Part shown: positions 1 to 5,626 of the stretch, one piece after another | Layout: each line of letters starts with the position of its first letter | Position numbering within the stretch: position 1 is the first letter of the stretch | NCBI GenBank assembly: GCA_036824555.1 | Contig: DAISZX010000017.1 | Span: forward strand, 1 to 7,371 | Reading direction: 5' to 3' | DNA: 7,371 nt | Source: SpSt-28 sp036824555 | Lineage (GTDB): Archaea; Aenigmatarchaeota; Aenigmatarchaeia; CG10238-14; SpSt-28 | Notes under the pieces: generated by a model | The model's database searches: none | Seen by the model: only the letters and a program-made list of their open reading frames with translations | Told to the model about the DNA's origin: nothing | Made by a program: the position numbers and the translations under genes

Positions 1-55
1 GTTAGGACACGAGCTTGCCAAGCTCGGAGCCCGGGTTCAAATCCCGGCTGGCGCA
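1..55 (+). tRNA. tRNA-Gly(GCC), 3' part, cut by the window edge
   Basis: The anticodon stem is CGAGC (10-14) paired with GCTCG (22-26). It encloses the loop TTGCCAA with anticodon GCC at 17-19, which reads the glycine codon GGC. The T arm is CCGGG (31-35), loop TTCAAAT, CCCGG (43-47). The 3' acceptor strand CTGGCGC is at 48-54 with discriminator A55. The sequence continues CAT, so CCA is not encoded and must be added after transcription. The 5' acceptor strand and most of the D arm lie outside the window; bases 1-8 are the end of the D arm. Confidence 0.93.
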
Positions 56-59
56 CATG

Positions 60-71
60 AAATTTTAAAAA
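60..71 (+). promoter_or_regulatory. TATA-like box before the membrane-protein gene
   Basis: The A/T run AAATTTTAAAA lies in the 33-base gap between tRNA-Gly and the ATG at 89, centred about 24 bases before the ATG. That spacing suits an archaeal TATA box driving a leaderless transcript. Readthrough from the tRNA transcript is an alternative. Confidence 0.35.
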
Positions 72-88
72 ATCTGCGTAAGAATTCT

Positions 89-598
89 ATGAGAAGGATA
101 AGAATCTTAATGTTTACAGTTTTCCTGCTTACAATTTTCTCAGTTCTATCTCTTTTAGGAATTTTCGTATCATTCGATAAGATTAATATTTCATCTAATT
201 TCTTTGTATTAGCGTCTAATTTGATTCTACTTTTTGTTTTCTTATTGCTAATAGCATATTACATACATAGAAGTTCAAAAAAGGCAGACGAAGACTTAAA
301 GAAGCTACCAGATGGATTGAAAGAAGAACTAAAGAGTTTATATGAAATTCTATCAGAATACGAGAGTGGACACTACGAGCCGAGAAAAATTTTACCGAAA
401 GTGTTATTGCATATTAGGAGAATTCTAAGAAATTACAAGAGAGAATTATTAGCTTTACCAGGAGAATTAGTGTTACCTTTCTCTGAAATTTATAAATCAG
501 TAGAAGGAAAACATAGACATTATCATGAAAAAAGATTGGAAAAGAATTTGAGAGACTTGAAGAATTCGTTGGAAGAGATATTGAAATACTCTACGTAA
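89..598 (+). CDS. Uncharacterised protein with two N-terminal membrane helices and a charged helical tail
   Basis: I do not recognise a family. The 169-residue product starts with basic residues (MRRIR), then a hydrophobic helix at about residues 6-28, a short loop (29-37) containing NISS, and a second hydrophobic helix at about 38-59. By the positive-inside rule both ends would be cytoplasmic, with a small loop outside. Residues 61-169 are highly charged, Lys/Glu/Leu-rich and look helical, possibly coiled coil, with a His-rich patch (KHRHYHEK, 141-148). The gene lies 33 bases after tRNA-Gly and 113 bases before the ribosomal operon, and seems to be its own unit. There is no clear Shine-Dalgarno before the ATG; a TATA-like run is at the distance expected for a leaderless start. 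Base composition matches its neighbours. That it is a real gene is likely; its role is unknown. Confidence 0.75.
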   Translation: MRRIRILMFTVFLLTIFSVLSLLGIFVSFDKINISSNFFVLASNLILLFVFLLLIAYYIHRSSKKADEDLKKLPDGLKEELKSLYEILSEYESGHYEPRKILPKVLLHIRRILRNYKRELLALPGELVLPFSEIYKSVEGKHRHYHEKRLEKNLRDLKNSLEEILKYST

Positions 599-610
599 GT
601 TTATGAGGCT

Positions 611-645
611 AATATCGATATTTTTCTTTATTCGTATTTATTTTT
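611..645 (+). terminator. Probable oligo-T terminator region after the membrane-protein gene
   Basis: A perfect 12-base palindrome AATATCGATATT (611-622) runs straight into T-rich DNA (621-645, with TTTTTC and ATTTATTTTTA). Archaeal RNA polymerase terminates at T-rich non-template stretches, so this is a plausible end for the upstream transcript. The palindrome alone is too AT-rich to form a strong hairpin. Confidence 0.35.
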
Positions 646-680
646 AGGTGGGAAATTAGACGACAATTTACAAAACTTAA

Positions 681-689
681 TTTTTAAAT
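681..689 (+). promoter_or_regulatory. TATA-like box of the eL18-uL13-uS9 operon
   Basis: TTTTTAAAT is centred about 27 bases before the ATG at 712, in a very A/T-rich stretch. The spacing predicts transcription starting at or next to the start codon, and no Shine-Dalgarno is visible before the ATG. Confidence 0.5.
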
Positions 690-711
690 CTTTAAGCAAA
701 AATTTAAGCTT

Positions 712-1077
712 ATGGTGAAAAGGACAGGCCCCACAAATCCTATGTTGAGAAAACTAATTGAAGAACTTAAAAAGAAGTCTCTAGAAGAAAATGTAAGAAT
801 TTGGAAAAAGATAGCTGAAATTTTAGAAAGACCTACTAGGAGGAGAGTTGAGATAAACTTGAAACATATAGAAAGAGAAGCAAGAGATGGAGATACCATA
901 ATTGTTCCTGGAGTTGTTTTGAGCGATGGAGAATTAAAGAAGAAAGTTACGATAGCTGCTTGGAGATTTTCAGCTAAAGCTAAAGAGAAAATTGAAAAGG
1001 CTGGAGCAAGGGCAATTTCAATCGAAGATTTAATTAAAGAAAATCCGAAGGGAAGTAATGTTAGAATAATGGTGTGA
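712..1077 (+). CDS. rpl18e: Large ribosomal subunit protein eL18 (L18e)
   Basis: This 121-residue protein has the usual length of archaeal eL18, a 50S protein of the uL15 superfamily found in Archaea and eukaryotes but not Bacteria. The N-terminus KRTGPTNPMLRKLIEELKK, the central stretch RRRVEINLKHIEREARDGD and the segment VTIAAWRFSAKAKEKIEKAG are typical of the family. The following VVLSDGELKK region and the basic C-terminus fit the rRNA-binding fold. It is the first gene of an operon with uL13 and uS9, the conserved archaeal order. Its TGA stop at 1075-1077 lies 2 bases before the preferred uL13 ATG. The start is ATG 712; the next codon is GTG, but ATG keeps the expected MVKRTG start. Many archaea have rpoD just upstream, which is not the case here. 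Confidence 0.96.
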   Translation: MVKRTGPTNPMLRKLIEELKKKSLEENVRIWKKIAEILERPTRRRVEINLKHIEREARDGDTIIVPGVVLSDGELKKKVTIAAWRFSAKAKEKIEKAGARAISIEDLIKENPKGSNVRIMV

Positions 1078-1079
1078 TT

Positions 1080-1502
1080 ATGAAGATATACGATGCTACG
1101 AACCAGATTGCTGGAAGATTGGCGAGTCATGTAGCAAAAGACTTGTTGAATGGAGAGCAGGTAGTTATTGTCAATGCTGAAAAAGCTGTGTTATCTGGAG
1201 ATCCAAAAATGAAGTTTAGAGAGTTTAAACAAAAGAGGGATAGAGGAGATCCTAAAAAGGGCCCATTTTATCCACGTTATCCGGACCTTATTTTAAGAAG
1301 AATAGTTAGAGGAATGCTTCCATGGCATAAGGATAAGGGTCGTAAAGCCTATAGAAGACTTAAAGTTTATATTGGAGAACCAGAAGAATTTAAGAACATG
1401 GAGAAAATTAGGATAGAGGAAGCAGATGCAAGTAAGCTGCGATGTAAATACATAACTCTAGGAGAACTATCTCTTTTATTAGGGGCTGAGAAAAGATGGT
1501 GA
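1080..1502 (+). CDS. rplM: Large ribosomal subunit protein uL13
   Basis: uL13 is a universal 50S protein that helps assemble the large subunit. The 140-residue product shows the family pattern: an N-terminal IYDATNQIAGRLASHVAK, then VVIVNAEKAVLSGD, and the archaeal/eukaryotic-type core RYPDLILRRIVRGMLPWHK followed by GRKAYRRLKVYIGEP. I chose ATG 1080 because GGTG at 1071-1074 gives a Shine-Dalgarno match five bases upstream. An in-frame GTG at 1074, overlapping the eL18 stop, would add two residues (M-I) and remains possible. The 3' end overlaps the uS9 ATG by 7 bases (1496-1502), suggesting translational coupling. The family call is secure; only the start is open. Confidence 0.95.
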   Translation: MKIYDATNQIAGRLASHVAKDLLNGEQVVIVNAEKAVLSGDPKMKFREFKQKRDRGDPKKGPFYPRYPDLILRRIVRGMLPWHKDKGRKAYRRLKVYIGEPEEFKNMEKIRIEEADASKLRCKYITLGELSLLLGAEKRW

Positions 1503-1921
1503 AGAAAGATAAAGCCATACTGGAAGTTGGAAAGAGAAGATTGGCAATAGCTAGGGCAGTGATTAAGAGTGGTAGCGGAAAAGTATACATTAATTCTAAA
1601 CCTTTAGACCTCTGGGGAACGGATGTATTAAGACTTTGGGTAAGGGAACCATTGATTTTAGCAGGCGATTTAACAAAAGGAGTAGATATTCATGTAAACG
1701 TGAGAAGCGGCGGAATAGTTGGTCAAGCTGAAGCTGCTAGGCAGGCTATTGCAAAGGCCCTAGTTAAGTACTTTAAGGATAAAAGGCTTAAGCAAAAGTT
1801 TTTAGAATACGACAGAAACCTTTTGGTTTATGACCCTAGAAGAAATGAACCTCATCATGCAAGCGGAAAAGGTGCGAGCAAAAGAGGAAGTAGAAGACAT
1901 AAGCAAAGAAGTAAAAGGTAA
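1496..1921 (+). CDS. rpsI: Small ribosomal subunit protein uS9
   Basis: uS9 is a 30S head protein whose C-terminal tail reaches the P-site tRNA. The 141-residue product has the N-terminal GKRRLAIARAVIKSGSGKVY, the conserved VNVRSGGIVGQAEAARQAIA and the archaeal-type segment EYDRNLLVYDPRRNEP, then a very basic tail ending HKQRSKR. The last three residues SKR match those of bacterial S9 such as E. coli, whereas many archaeal proteins end in SYR; the terminal Arg is kept. It is the last gene of the ribosomal operon. It overlaps uL13 and is followed by a 131-base gap, whereas in many archaea rpoN follows directly. The start is ATG 1496, with a weak GGGG about 10 bases upstream. Confidence 0.96.
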   Translation: MVKKDKAILEVGKRRLAIARAVIKSGSGKVYINSKPLDLWGTDVLRLWVREPLILAGDLTKGVDIHVNVRSGGIVGQAEAARQAIAKALVKYFKDKRLKQKFLEYDRNLLVYDPRRNEPHHASGKGASKRGSRRHKQRSKR

Positions 1922-1948
1922 TCACTATTTTAGAATAGATTTTCTCCA

Positions 1949-1976
1949 AAAAATTCGCATTTGTGAAGGAATTTTT
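1949..1976 (+). terminator. Weak inverted repeat ending in a T run after uS9
   Basis: AAAAATTC (1949-1956) and GAATTTTT (1969-1976) are perfect inverted copies around a 12-base loop, with a T run at the end. The hairpin is AT-rich and weak, but T-rich DNA alone can end archaeal transcripts. It lies in the 131-base gap (1922-2052) that separates the ribosomal operon from the next gene; I see no gene in that gap. Confidence 0.3.
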
Positions 1977-2023
1977 ACGCAACTTTTAACAAATCTATTG
2001 TGAATTTTAGGTGCTTTGGTTCA

Positions 2024-2035
2024 AGATTTATTTTT
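2024..2035 (+). promoter_or_regulatory. TATA-like box before the ureohydrolase-like gene
   Basis: The A/T-rich run GATTTATTTTT is centred about 24 bases before ATG 2053, and no Shine-Dalgarno is present. This suggests the gene has its own promoter and a leaderless mRNA rather than readthrough from the ribosomal operon. Confidence 0.35.
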
Positions 2036-2052
2036 GTTGATATACTCTATTC

Positions 2053-2886
2053 ATGGAGAAGTTTTCGATTTCTCATTTTGATAGAAAAGAAGCCAACGTA
2101 GTATTTTTTGGTCTTGATTATACTGAGGATTCAAAAATAATGTTGAGAAAAATAAGGAAAGCTAGCTATTTTGTGGAGCCTTTTGATGTATTTGGAAGCA
2201 ACTTGGTTGAAAAGGTTAGGTTGTGTGATGAGGGTAATTTGAATATTAAGGATTTTGAAGAAGTCTCTTTAAAGTTTCTAGAAATCAGAAGAGAAAATAA
2301 AATCCCTTTTATGATTTCGAGAGGTCATCTACCAACGCTTTATGCTACAAAAAATCTGAAGGAAGAAAAATTAGTTATCTTCGATGCGCATGCTGATTGT
2401 AAGAACGAGTATTTAGACGAAATAATATCTTTTGATGTAGATAGAAGCAGAGGAGAGAAAAAATTCAATGGTTCCACTTGGCTAAGAAGATTGTTGGAAA
2501 TCAATAAAATCAAAGTATTAATAATTGGCGTAAGGTCATTTGACGAGGAAGAGTTGGAATTTCTAAAAAGAAGGAATGTTAAATTTTGTACTTCTTATGA
2601 AATCATTAGAAATAAGAAAAAGACGCTCAAGGAAATCGCGAAATTCACGCAAAATTCAGACATTTACCTTTCTCTAGACTTAGACTTTTTCGACCCCTCC
2701 ATTTTTCAAGCCACAGACTATCCAGAGCCTGGAGGATTAACGTATTTTGATTTCACGGACATCCTTAAGGCAATAAGGGGAAAAATTATTGGGTGCGATG
2801 TTTGTTGCTTTAATCTCTCTAATAGCAATCTTACCAGCGAGTTTCTACTAATTAAAACGATTTTCCATGTTTTATCAAAAGTTTAA
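2053..2886 (+). CDS. Divergent ureohydrolase (arginase/agmatinase) family protein
   Basis: The family hydrolyses guanidino compounds such as arginine or agmatine at a two-manganese centre. In this 277-residue protein all six usual metal-ligand positions seem present: H92 in SRGH (normally GGDH/GGEH), D111, H113 and D115 in FDAHADC, and D209 and D211 in SLDLDFFDP. PEPGGLTY (224-231) is also a family hallmark. Two functional positions look changed. The His of the usual HG(T/S) motif is N139 in FNGSTWLRR, and the Glu that follows the late Asp in the family pattern (DVVE) is C252 in DVCCFN; that Glu binds the guanidinium group. The GGDH Gly-Gly pair is also lost. So the fold and metal site are well supported, but agmatinase or arginase activity is doubtful and the substrate may differ. 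It is convergent with the DUF59 gene, and their stops overlap by four bases. The start is ATG 2053. Confidence 0.8.
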   Translation: MEKFSISHFDRKEANVVFFGLDYTEDSKIMLRKIRKASYFVEPFDVFGSNLVEKVRLCDEGNLNIKDFEEVSLKFLEIRRENKIPFMISRGHLPTLYATKNLKEEKLVIFDAHADCKNEYLDEIISFDVDRSRGEKKFNGSTWLRRLLEINKIKVLIIGVRSFDEEELEFLKRRNVKFCTSYEIIRNKKKTLKEIAKFTQNSDIYLSLDLDFFDPSIFQATDYPEPGGLTYFDFTDILKAIRGKIIGCDVCCFNLSNSNLTSEFLLIKTIFHVLSKV

Positions 2887-3200
2887 ATCCCAAGTTTTTT
2901 TCTAATTTCTTTACTCATTCTTTCTGGCGTCCAAATCGGATCGAAGGTTATTTCTACCTTCACGTCTTTAAATCCCGCATTTCTTAGCCTAGATTCTATT
3001 TCTTTAACGAAAAATCCGGCAAGCGGGCAACCGAAGCTCGTTAGAGTCATTAAAACCTCTACTCTTTCATTTTCCACCTTCAAATCATATATTAAGCCCA
3101 AATCAACGATGTTCTCTCCAATTTCCGGGTCTATAATAGTTTTCAAAACCTTAAGGGCTCTATCTTTTGGAGAAGATTTAATCCTAACAACTCTCTTCAT
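2883..3200 (-). CDS. DUF59/MIP18 family Fe-S cluster assembly protein (SufT-like)
   Basis: This family (SufT, PaaD-like, eukaryotic CIAO2/MIP18) helps mature iron-sulfur proteins. The 105-residue product is a single DUF59 domain: a helix ALKVLKTIIDPEIGENIVDL (residues 15-34), then GLIYDL, the MTLTSFGCPLA segment with the conserved Cys58, and FDPIWTPERMS (87-96), where the conserved Trp precedes the last helix. No fused ATPase domain is present. I chose ATG 3200, which has a TATA-like sequence about 26 bases upstream; an in-frame TTG at 3209 would add three residues. It is divergent from rpoN (69-base gap) and convergent with the ureohydrolase-like gene. No other Fe-S assembly gene is nearby, so its exact client proteins cannot be inferred. 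Confidence 0.9.
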   Translation of the reverse strand: MKRVVRIKSSPKDRALKVLKTIIDPEIGENIVDLGLIYDLKVENERVEVLMTLTSFGCPLAGFFVKEIESRLRNAGFKDVKVEITFDPIWTPERMSKEIRKKLGI

Positions 3201-3269
3201 CTTATTCAAACCTTTTCAATCTTAATTAAAAGTTTTTAAGTTTATGTATTAATATTTATCAATCCGGGG
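3201..3269. promoter_or_regulatory. Divergent promoter region of the DUF59 gene and rpoN
   Basis: Two TATA-like elements lie almost end to end. Leftward, CTTTTAATTAAG (the minus-strand reading of 3221-3232) is centred about 26 bases before ATG 3200. Rightward, AAAAGTTTTTAAG (3228-3240) precedes the GTG at 3270 by about 35 bases, and TTTATGTATTAATATTTAT (3241-3259) is closer. The two elements overlap at 3228-3232, so the promoters may compete for TBP. CCGGGGG directly before the GTG could add a short leader with a Shine-Dalgarno-like run. Confidence 0.4.
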
Positions 3270-3473
3270 GTGAAAAGTATACTATTTCCAGTAAGATGCT
3301 TTTCCTGCGGTAAAGTAATTGGGCATTTATGGGAGGATTATAAGAGAAGAGTAGAAAATGGGGAAGATCCTGCGAAGATTCTGGAGGAGTTTGGAGTTAA
3401 AAGATACTGCTGTAGGAGAATGTTTTTGGGGCACGTGGACTTATTTAAAAAGATAGCGCAGTTTAAGCCTTAG
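3270..3473 (+). CDS. rpoN: DNA-directed RNA polymerase subunit RpoN (Rpb10 homologue)
   Basis: RpoN is a small zinc-binding subunit that sits with subunits D, L and P in the RNA polymerase assembly platform. The 67-residue product carries the family signature PVRCFSCGKVIGHLW with Cys10 and Cys13, and the paired Cys47-Cys48 in KRYCCRRMFLGHVDLF. Together these four cysteines form the CX2C...CC zinc site. The start is GTG 3270; it places PVRCFSCGK at the right distance from the N-terminus and no ATG fits. Its TAG stop (3471-3473) shares the G with a possible GTG start of rpoK and lies 8 bases before the preferred ATG, so the two are almost surely co-transcribed. In many archaea rpoN-rpoK directly follow uS9; here two unrelated genes intervene. 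Confidence 0.96.
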   Translation: MKSILFPVRCFSCGKVIGHLWEDYKRRVENGEDPAKILEEFGVKRYCCRRMFLGHVDLFKKIAQFKP

Positions 3474-3481
3474 TGGTTACT

Positions 3482-3739
3482 ATGGAGTGGCCTGAAGATA
3501 GACTAACTAGGTTTGAGGTTGCAAGAATTATAAGTGCAAGAGCATTGCAAATTGCTTTAGGAGCCCCGGTTCTGGTAAAAAGTGATAAAACCGATGCTAT
3601 AGAGCTTGCAAAGGAGGAATTTAGAAAAAAGATGGTACCAGTAACTATAAGAAGAACATTGCCGACGGGAGAGGTAAGAATAGTATCTATAATGAAGGCT
3701 GTGGAGAATTGGCTAAGGGATCATCCTGGAGAACCATAA
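3482..3739 (+). CDS. rpoK: DNA-directed RNA polymerase subunit RpoK (Rpb6 homologue)
   Basis: RpoK/Rpb6 clamps the largest polymerase subunit and is the counterpart of bacterial omega. From ATG 3482 it has 85 residues: RLTRFEVARIISARALQIAL (the core helix), then GAPVLV, a variable loop, and AKEEFRKKMVPVTIRRTLP. Many euryarchaeal RpoK proteins end soon after the IPITVRR-like strand. This one continues through PTGEVRIVS, as in Crenarchaeota and eukaryotic Rpb6, and then has an extra helix-like tail, MKAVENWLRDHPGEP. A GTG at 3473 overlapping the rpoN stop is an alternative start (88 residues, MVTMEWP). No strong Shine-Dalgarno decides between them. Its stop is 1 base from the stop of argS on the other strand. 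Confidence 0.95.
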   Translation: MEWPEDRLTRFEVARIISARALQIALGAPVLVKSDKTDAIELAKEEFRKKMVPVTIRRTLPTGEVRIVSIMKAVENWLRDHPGEP

Positions 3740-3740
3740 G

Positions 3741-5423
3741 CTACATAAATTCTGGAACATCTATTCCGAGTAAGTTCAACCCGAGAGTTAAAATTTTTTC
3801 GGTCGCTTCGACTAATGTTAATCTAAAGTTTTTTACCTCTCTGTTTTCTTCTTTCAAAACGGGAATTCTTTCGTAGAATTCATTGAATAGTGTGGATAGC
3901 TCATAAAGATAGTTTGCGAGATAGTATGGTTTCATTTCTTTAACAATCTTCTGAATTAGATAGGGAAACTCTCCAATTTTCTTTAGCAAGGATGACTCTT
4001 CTTTCGTTAATGTTTTTGGAGTAAAGTTTCTTTCAAACCTTTTTGCTTTCTTAAGAATTCCTCTACATCTTGTGCATGCATATTGAATGTAAGGTCCAGT
4101 ATTTCCCTCTAGTTTTAACATTCTTTCCCATTCGAATATTATTTGATCTTCTGGCTGAATTTTTATTATAGAATATTTTAGTGCGCCTATCGCTATTTTC
4201 CTGGCAACGCTTGCTATTTTTTTCTTACTCTTCTTAGGATTTCTTTTTTCTACCTCCTCTCTAGCTCTTTTCTCTAGCATATTAATTACTTCATCTAACA
4301 AAATAGCCCTTCCCTCTCTTGAGGACATTTTTCCTTCCGGAAGATTGACATGTTCAAATGCACAATGATAACAATTTTTAGCCCATTCATAGCCAAGCAA
4401 TTCTAAAAACTTGAAAAGTTGTTGAAAGTAGAGCGATTGTTGCGTTGAAACAACCCAGATTGATTTGTCTAGCTTATATTTTTCGAATTTGTGTACTGTC
4501 AATCCTAAATCGCCAGTAAAATAAAGACCGGTGCCATCTGATCTTAAAATAACGCAGTTCGGTATTCCATACTCTTCTAACTTTGCAATTATCGCACCAT
4601 CCTCACTTTTAAAAGCGATATTTTTTGCTAAAGCTTGATATGCAATTTGCTTTCCTAACTCTCTAAAATTATGCTCGTAAAACCATACATCAAACTTAAT
4701 TCTTAACCTTCTATAAGTTTCCATAAATCCTTTAACACACCATTTAACGATTCTATTCCAAACTTTTGTTATTTCTGTATCTTTTTCTATCTCATACTTC
4801 CTCAAAATTTCTCTAGCTTTTTCCTCCAAGCTGGGATCTTTTTTTGCTTCCTCATGAAATTTTACATAAATTTCCCAAAGCCAGTAGTCTGGTTTTTTAT
4901 CCGGTCTTTTTCCATTAAACCAAAGAAGATAGCCTGTTACAAGCTTAGCAACTTGTAGACCAACATCGTTCATCAAGTTGGCTCTTATTACTTTAAAGTT
5001 TGAAAACTCGAATATTCTAGATAAGGCATCTCCAATGAAAGTTCCTCTAGCATGTCCTATGTGCATGGAGTGAACGGGATTTGGTTGCGAAAATTCTATC
5101 ATAACTTTCTCTCCGTTTCCAAAATTCAGCTTTTTAATTTTGAGCGCGCCATCTAAAATTTCAGTAGCAAGCTTTTCCCAGTAAAGAAAAAAATTCACAT
5201 AGCCATTTGCTGCTTCTACTTTCAAAAGAAAAGGATACCTATCAACTGGAATTTTTCTCGTTATTTCTCTTGCCAACTCAATCGGATTTACATTCAATTT
5301 CTTTGCCAAATTAAAGCAGGGAAAAGAATAGTCTCCAAATTCTTTTCTCGGAGGTTCCTCAATATCTTTTTCATCAACCTCATAACCCAGATTTTTCAGT
5401 ACTTCTATAACTTTGCTTTTCAT
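3741..5423 (-). CDS. argS: Arginyl-tRNA synthetase (class I)
   Basis: It charges tRNA-Arg with arginine, using ATP and, in this class, bound tRNA. The 560-residue protein has the usual layout. An N-terminal domain that binds the tRNA D loop spans about residues 1-85, including KEFGDYSFPCFNLAKKL. A Rossmann catalytic domain carries the HIGH motif in FSQPNPVHSMHIGHARG (HIGH at 121-124), FTGDLG (302-307), and the second signature as KMSSR in LPEGKMSSREG (365-369). The C-terminal helical anticodon-binding domain begins around GNTGPYIQYACTR (440-452) and ends in PEFM. Length and motifs are complete with no break. ATG 5423 is preceded by an A/T-rich TATA-like stretch and no Shine-Dalgarno, suggesting a leaderless message. 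It is divergent from the Sec61 beta gene and convergent with rpoK. Confidence 0.97.
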   Translation of the reverse strand: MKSKVIEVLKNLGYEVDEKDIEEPPRKEFGDYSFPCFNLAKKLNVNPIELAREITRKIPVDRYPFLLKVEAANGYVNFFLYWEKLATEILDGALKIKKLNFGNGEKVMIEFSQPNPVHSMHIGHARGTFIGDALSRIFEFSNFKVIRANLMNDVGLQVAKLVTGYLLWFNGKRPDKKPDYWLWEIYVKFHEEAKKDPSLEEKAREILRKYEIEKDTEITKVWNRIVKWCVKGFMETYRRLRIKFDVWFYEHNFRELGKQIAYQALAKNIAFKSEDGAIIAKLEEYGIPNCVILRSDGTGLYFTGDLGLTVHKFEKYKLDKSIWVVSTQQSLYFQQLFKFLELLGYEWAKNCYHCAFEHVNLPEGKMSSREGRAILLDEVINMLEKRAREEVEKRNPKKSKKKIASVARKIAIGALKYSIIKIQPEDQIIFEWERMLKLEGNTGPYIQYACTRCRGILKKAKRFERNFTPKTLTKEESSLLKKIGEFPYLIQKIVKEMKPYYLANYLYELSTLFNEFYERIPVLKEENREVKNFRLTLVEATEKILTLGLNLLGIDVPEFM

Positions 5424-5464
5424 AAATTAACTTAAACTTTTATCTTTTTAATTTAATTAAAAGA
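5424..5464. promoter_or_regulatory. Compact divergent promoter of argS and the Sec61 beta gene
   Basis: The whole 41-base gap between the two ATGs is A/T-rich. TTAAACTTTTA (5432-5442) is about 27 bases before the rightward ATG at 5465. TTTTAATTTA (5446-5455; TAAATTAAAA when read leftward) is about 27 bases before the leftward ATG at 5423. Each box sits within the DNA the other promoter must use, and both spacings imply leaderless mRNAs. Confidence 0.45.
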
Positions 5465-5626
5465 ATGGGAAAAAAAGATAAAGCTTACCTTCCAGTAGGA
5501 ATAGGTGGCTTAATAAGATATGGTGAAGAAGAGGAAAGCAAAATTAAGCTAAAGCCGGAGCAGCTGATTTACATTTTAATCACTACTGGCATTGCTCTGA
5601 TTGTTTTGAAGTTATTGCTTCATTGA
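5465..5626 (+). CDS. secG: Preprotein translocase subunit Sec61 beta (SecG in archaeal naming)
   Basis: This small tail-anchored protein is the beta subunit of the SecYE-beta protein-conducting channel in the cytoplasmic membrane. Translation from ATG 5465 gives 53 residues: MGKKDKAYLP, then the family signature LPVGIGGLIRYGEEEESKIK (residues 9-28), then the short KLKPEQ connector, and one hydrophobic helix at about 34-52 (LIYILITTGIALIVLKLLL) ending in LLH. The cytosolic LP..G.GL.R....E pattern followed by a single C-terminal helix, with no signal peptide, is diagnostic for archaeal Sec61 beta. It stands alone, divergent from argS. Its last 15 bases overlap the 3' end of the archease-like gene on the opposite strand. 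Confidence 0.93.
   Translation: MGKKDKAYLPVGIGGLIRYGEEEESKIKLKPEQLIYILITTGIALIVLKLLLH

Noticed and set aside
1074..1079. GTG start for uL13 overlapping the eL18 stop
   Set aside because: ATG 1080 has a GGTG Shine-Dalgarno match at good spacing. The GTG would add only two residues and lacks such a match, though it cannot be excluded.
684..1130. Open frame of 148 codons on the minus strand opposite eL18 and uL13
   Set aside because: It lies antisense to a certain ribosomal gene, has a low-complexity Ser/Leu/Phe composition typical of reversed Lys/Glu-rich coding DNA, and shows no recognisable motif.
1408..1590. Open frame of 60 codons on the minus strand across the uL13/uS9 junction
   Set aside because: It is antisense to two certain genes. 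Its hydrophobic look comes from reversed Lys/Arg-rich codons.
1922..2052. Possible small gene or RNA between uS9 and the ureohydrolase-like gene
   Set aside because: Only very short frames occur, and the one inverted repeat is AT-rich and better read as a weak terminator.
3201..3209. TTG start for the DUF59 protein
   Set aside because: ATG 3200 has a TATA-like element at leaderless spacing, and the extra residues M-N-K add nothing to the domain.
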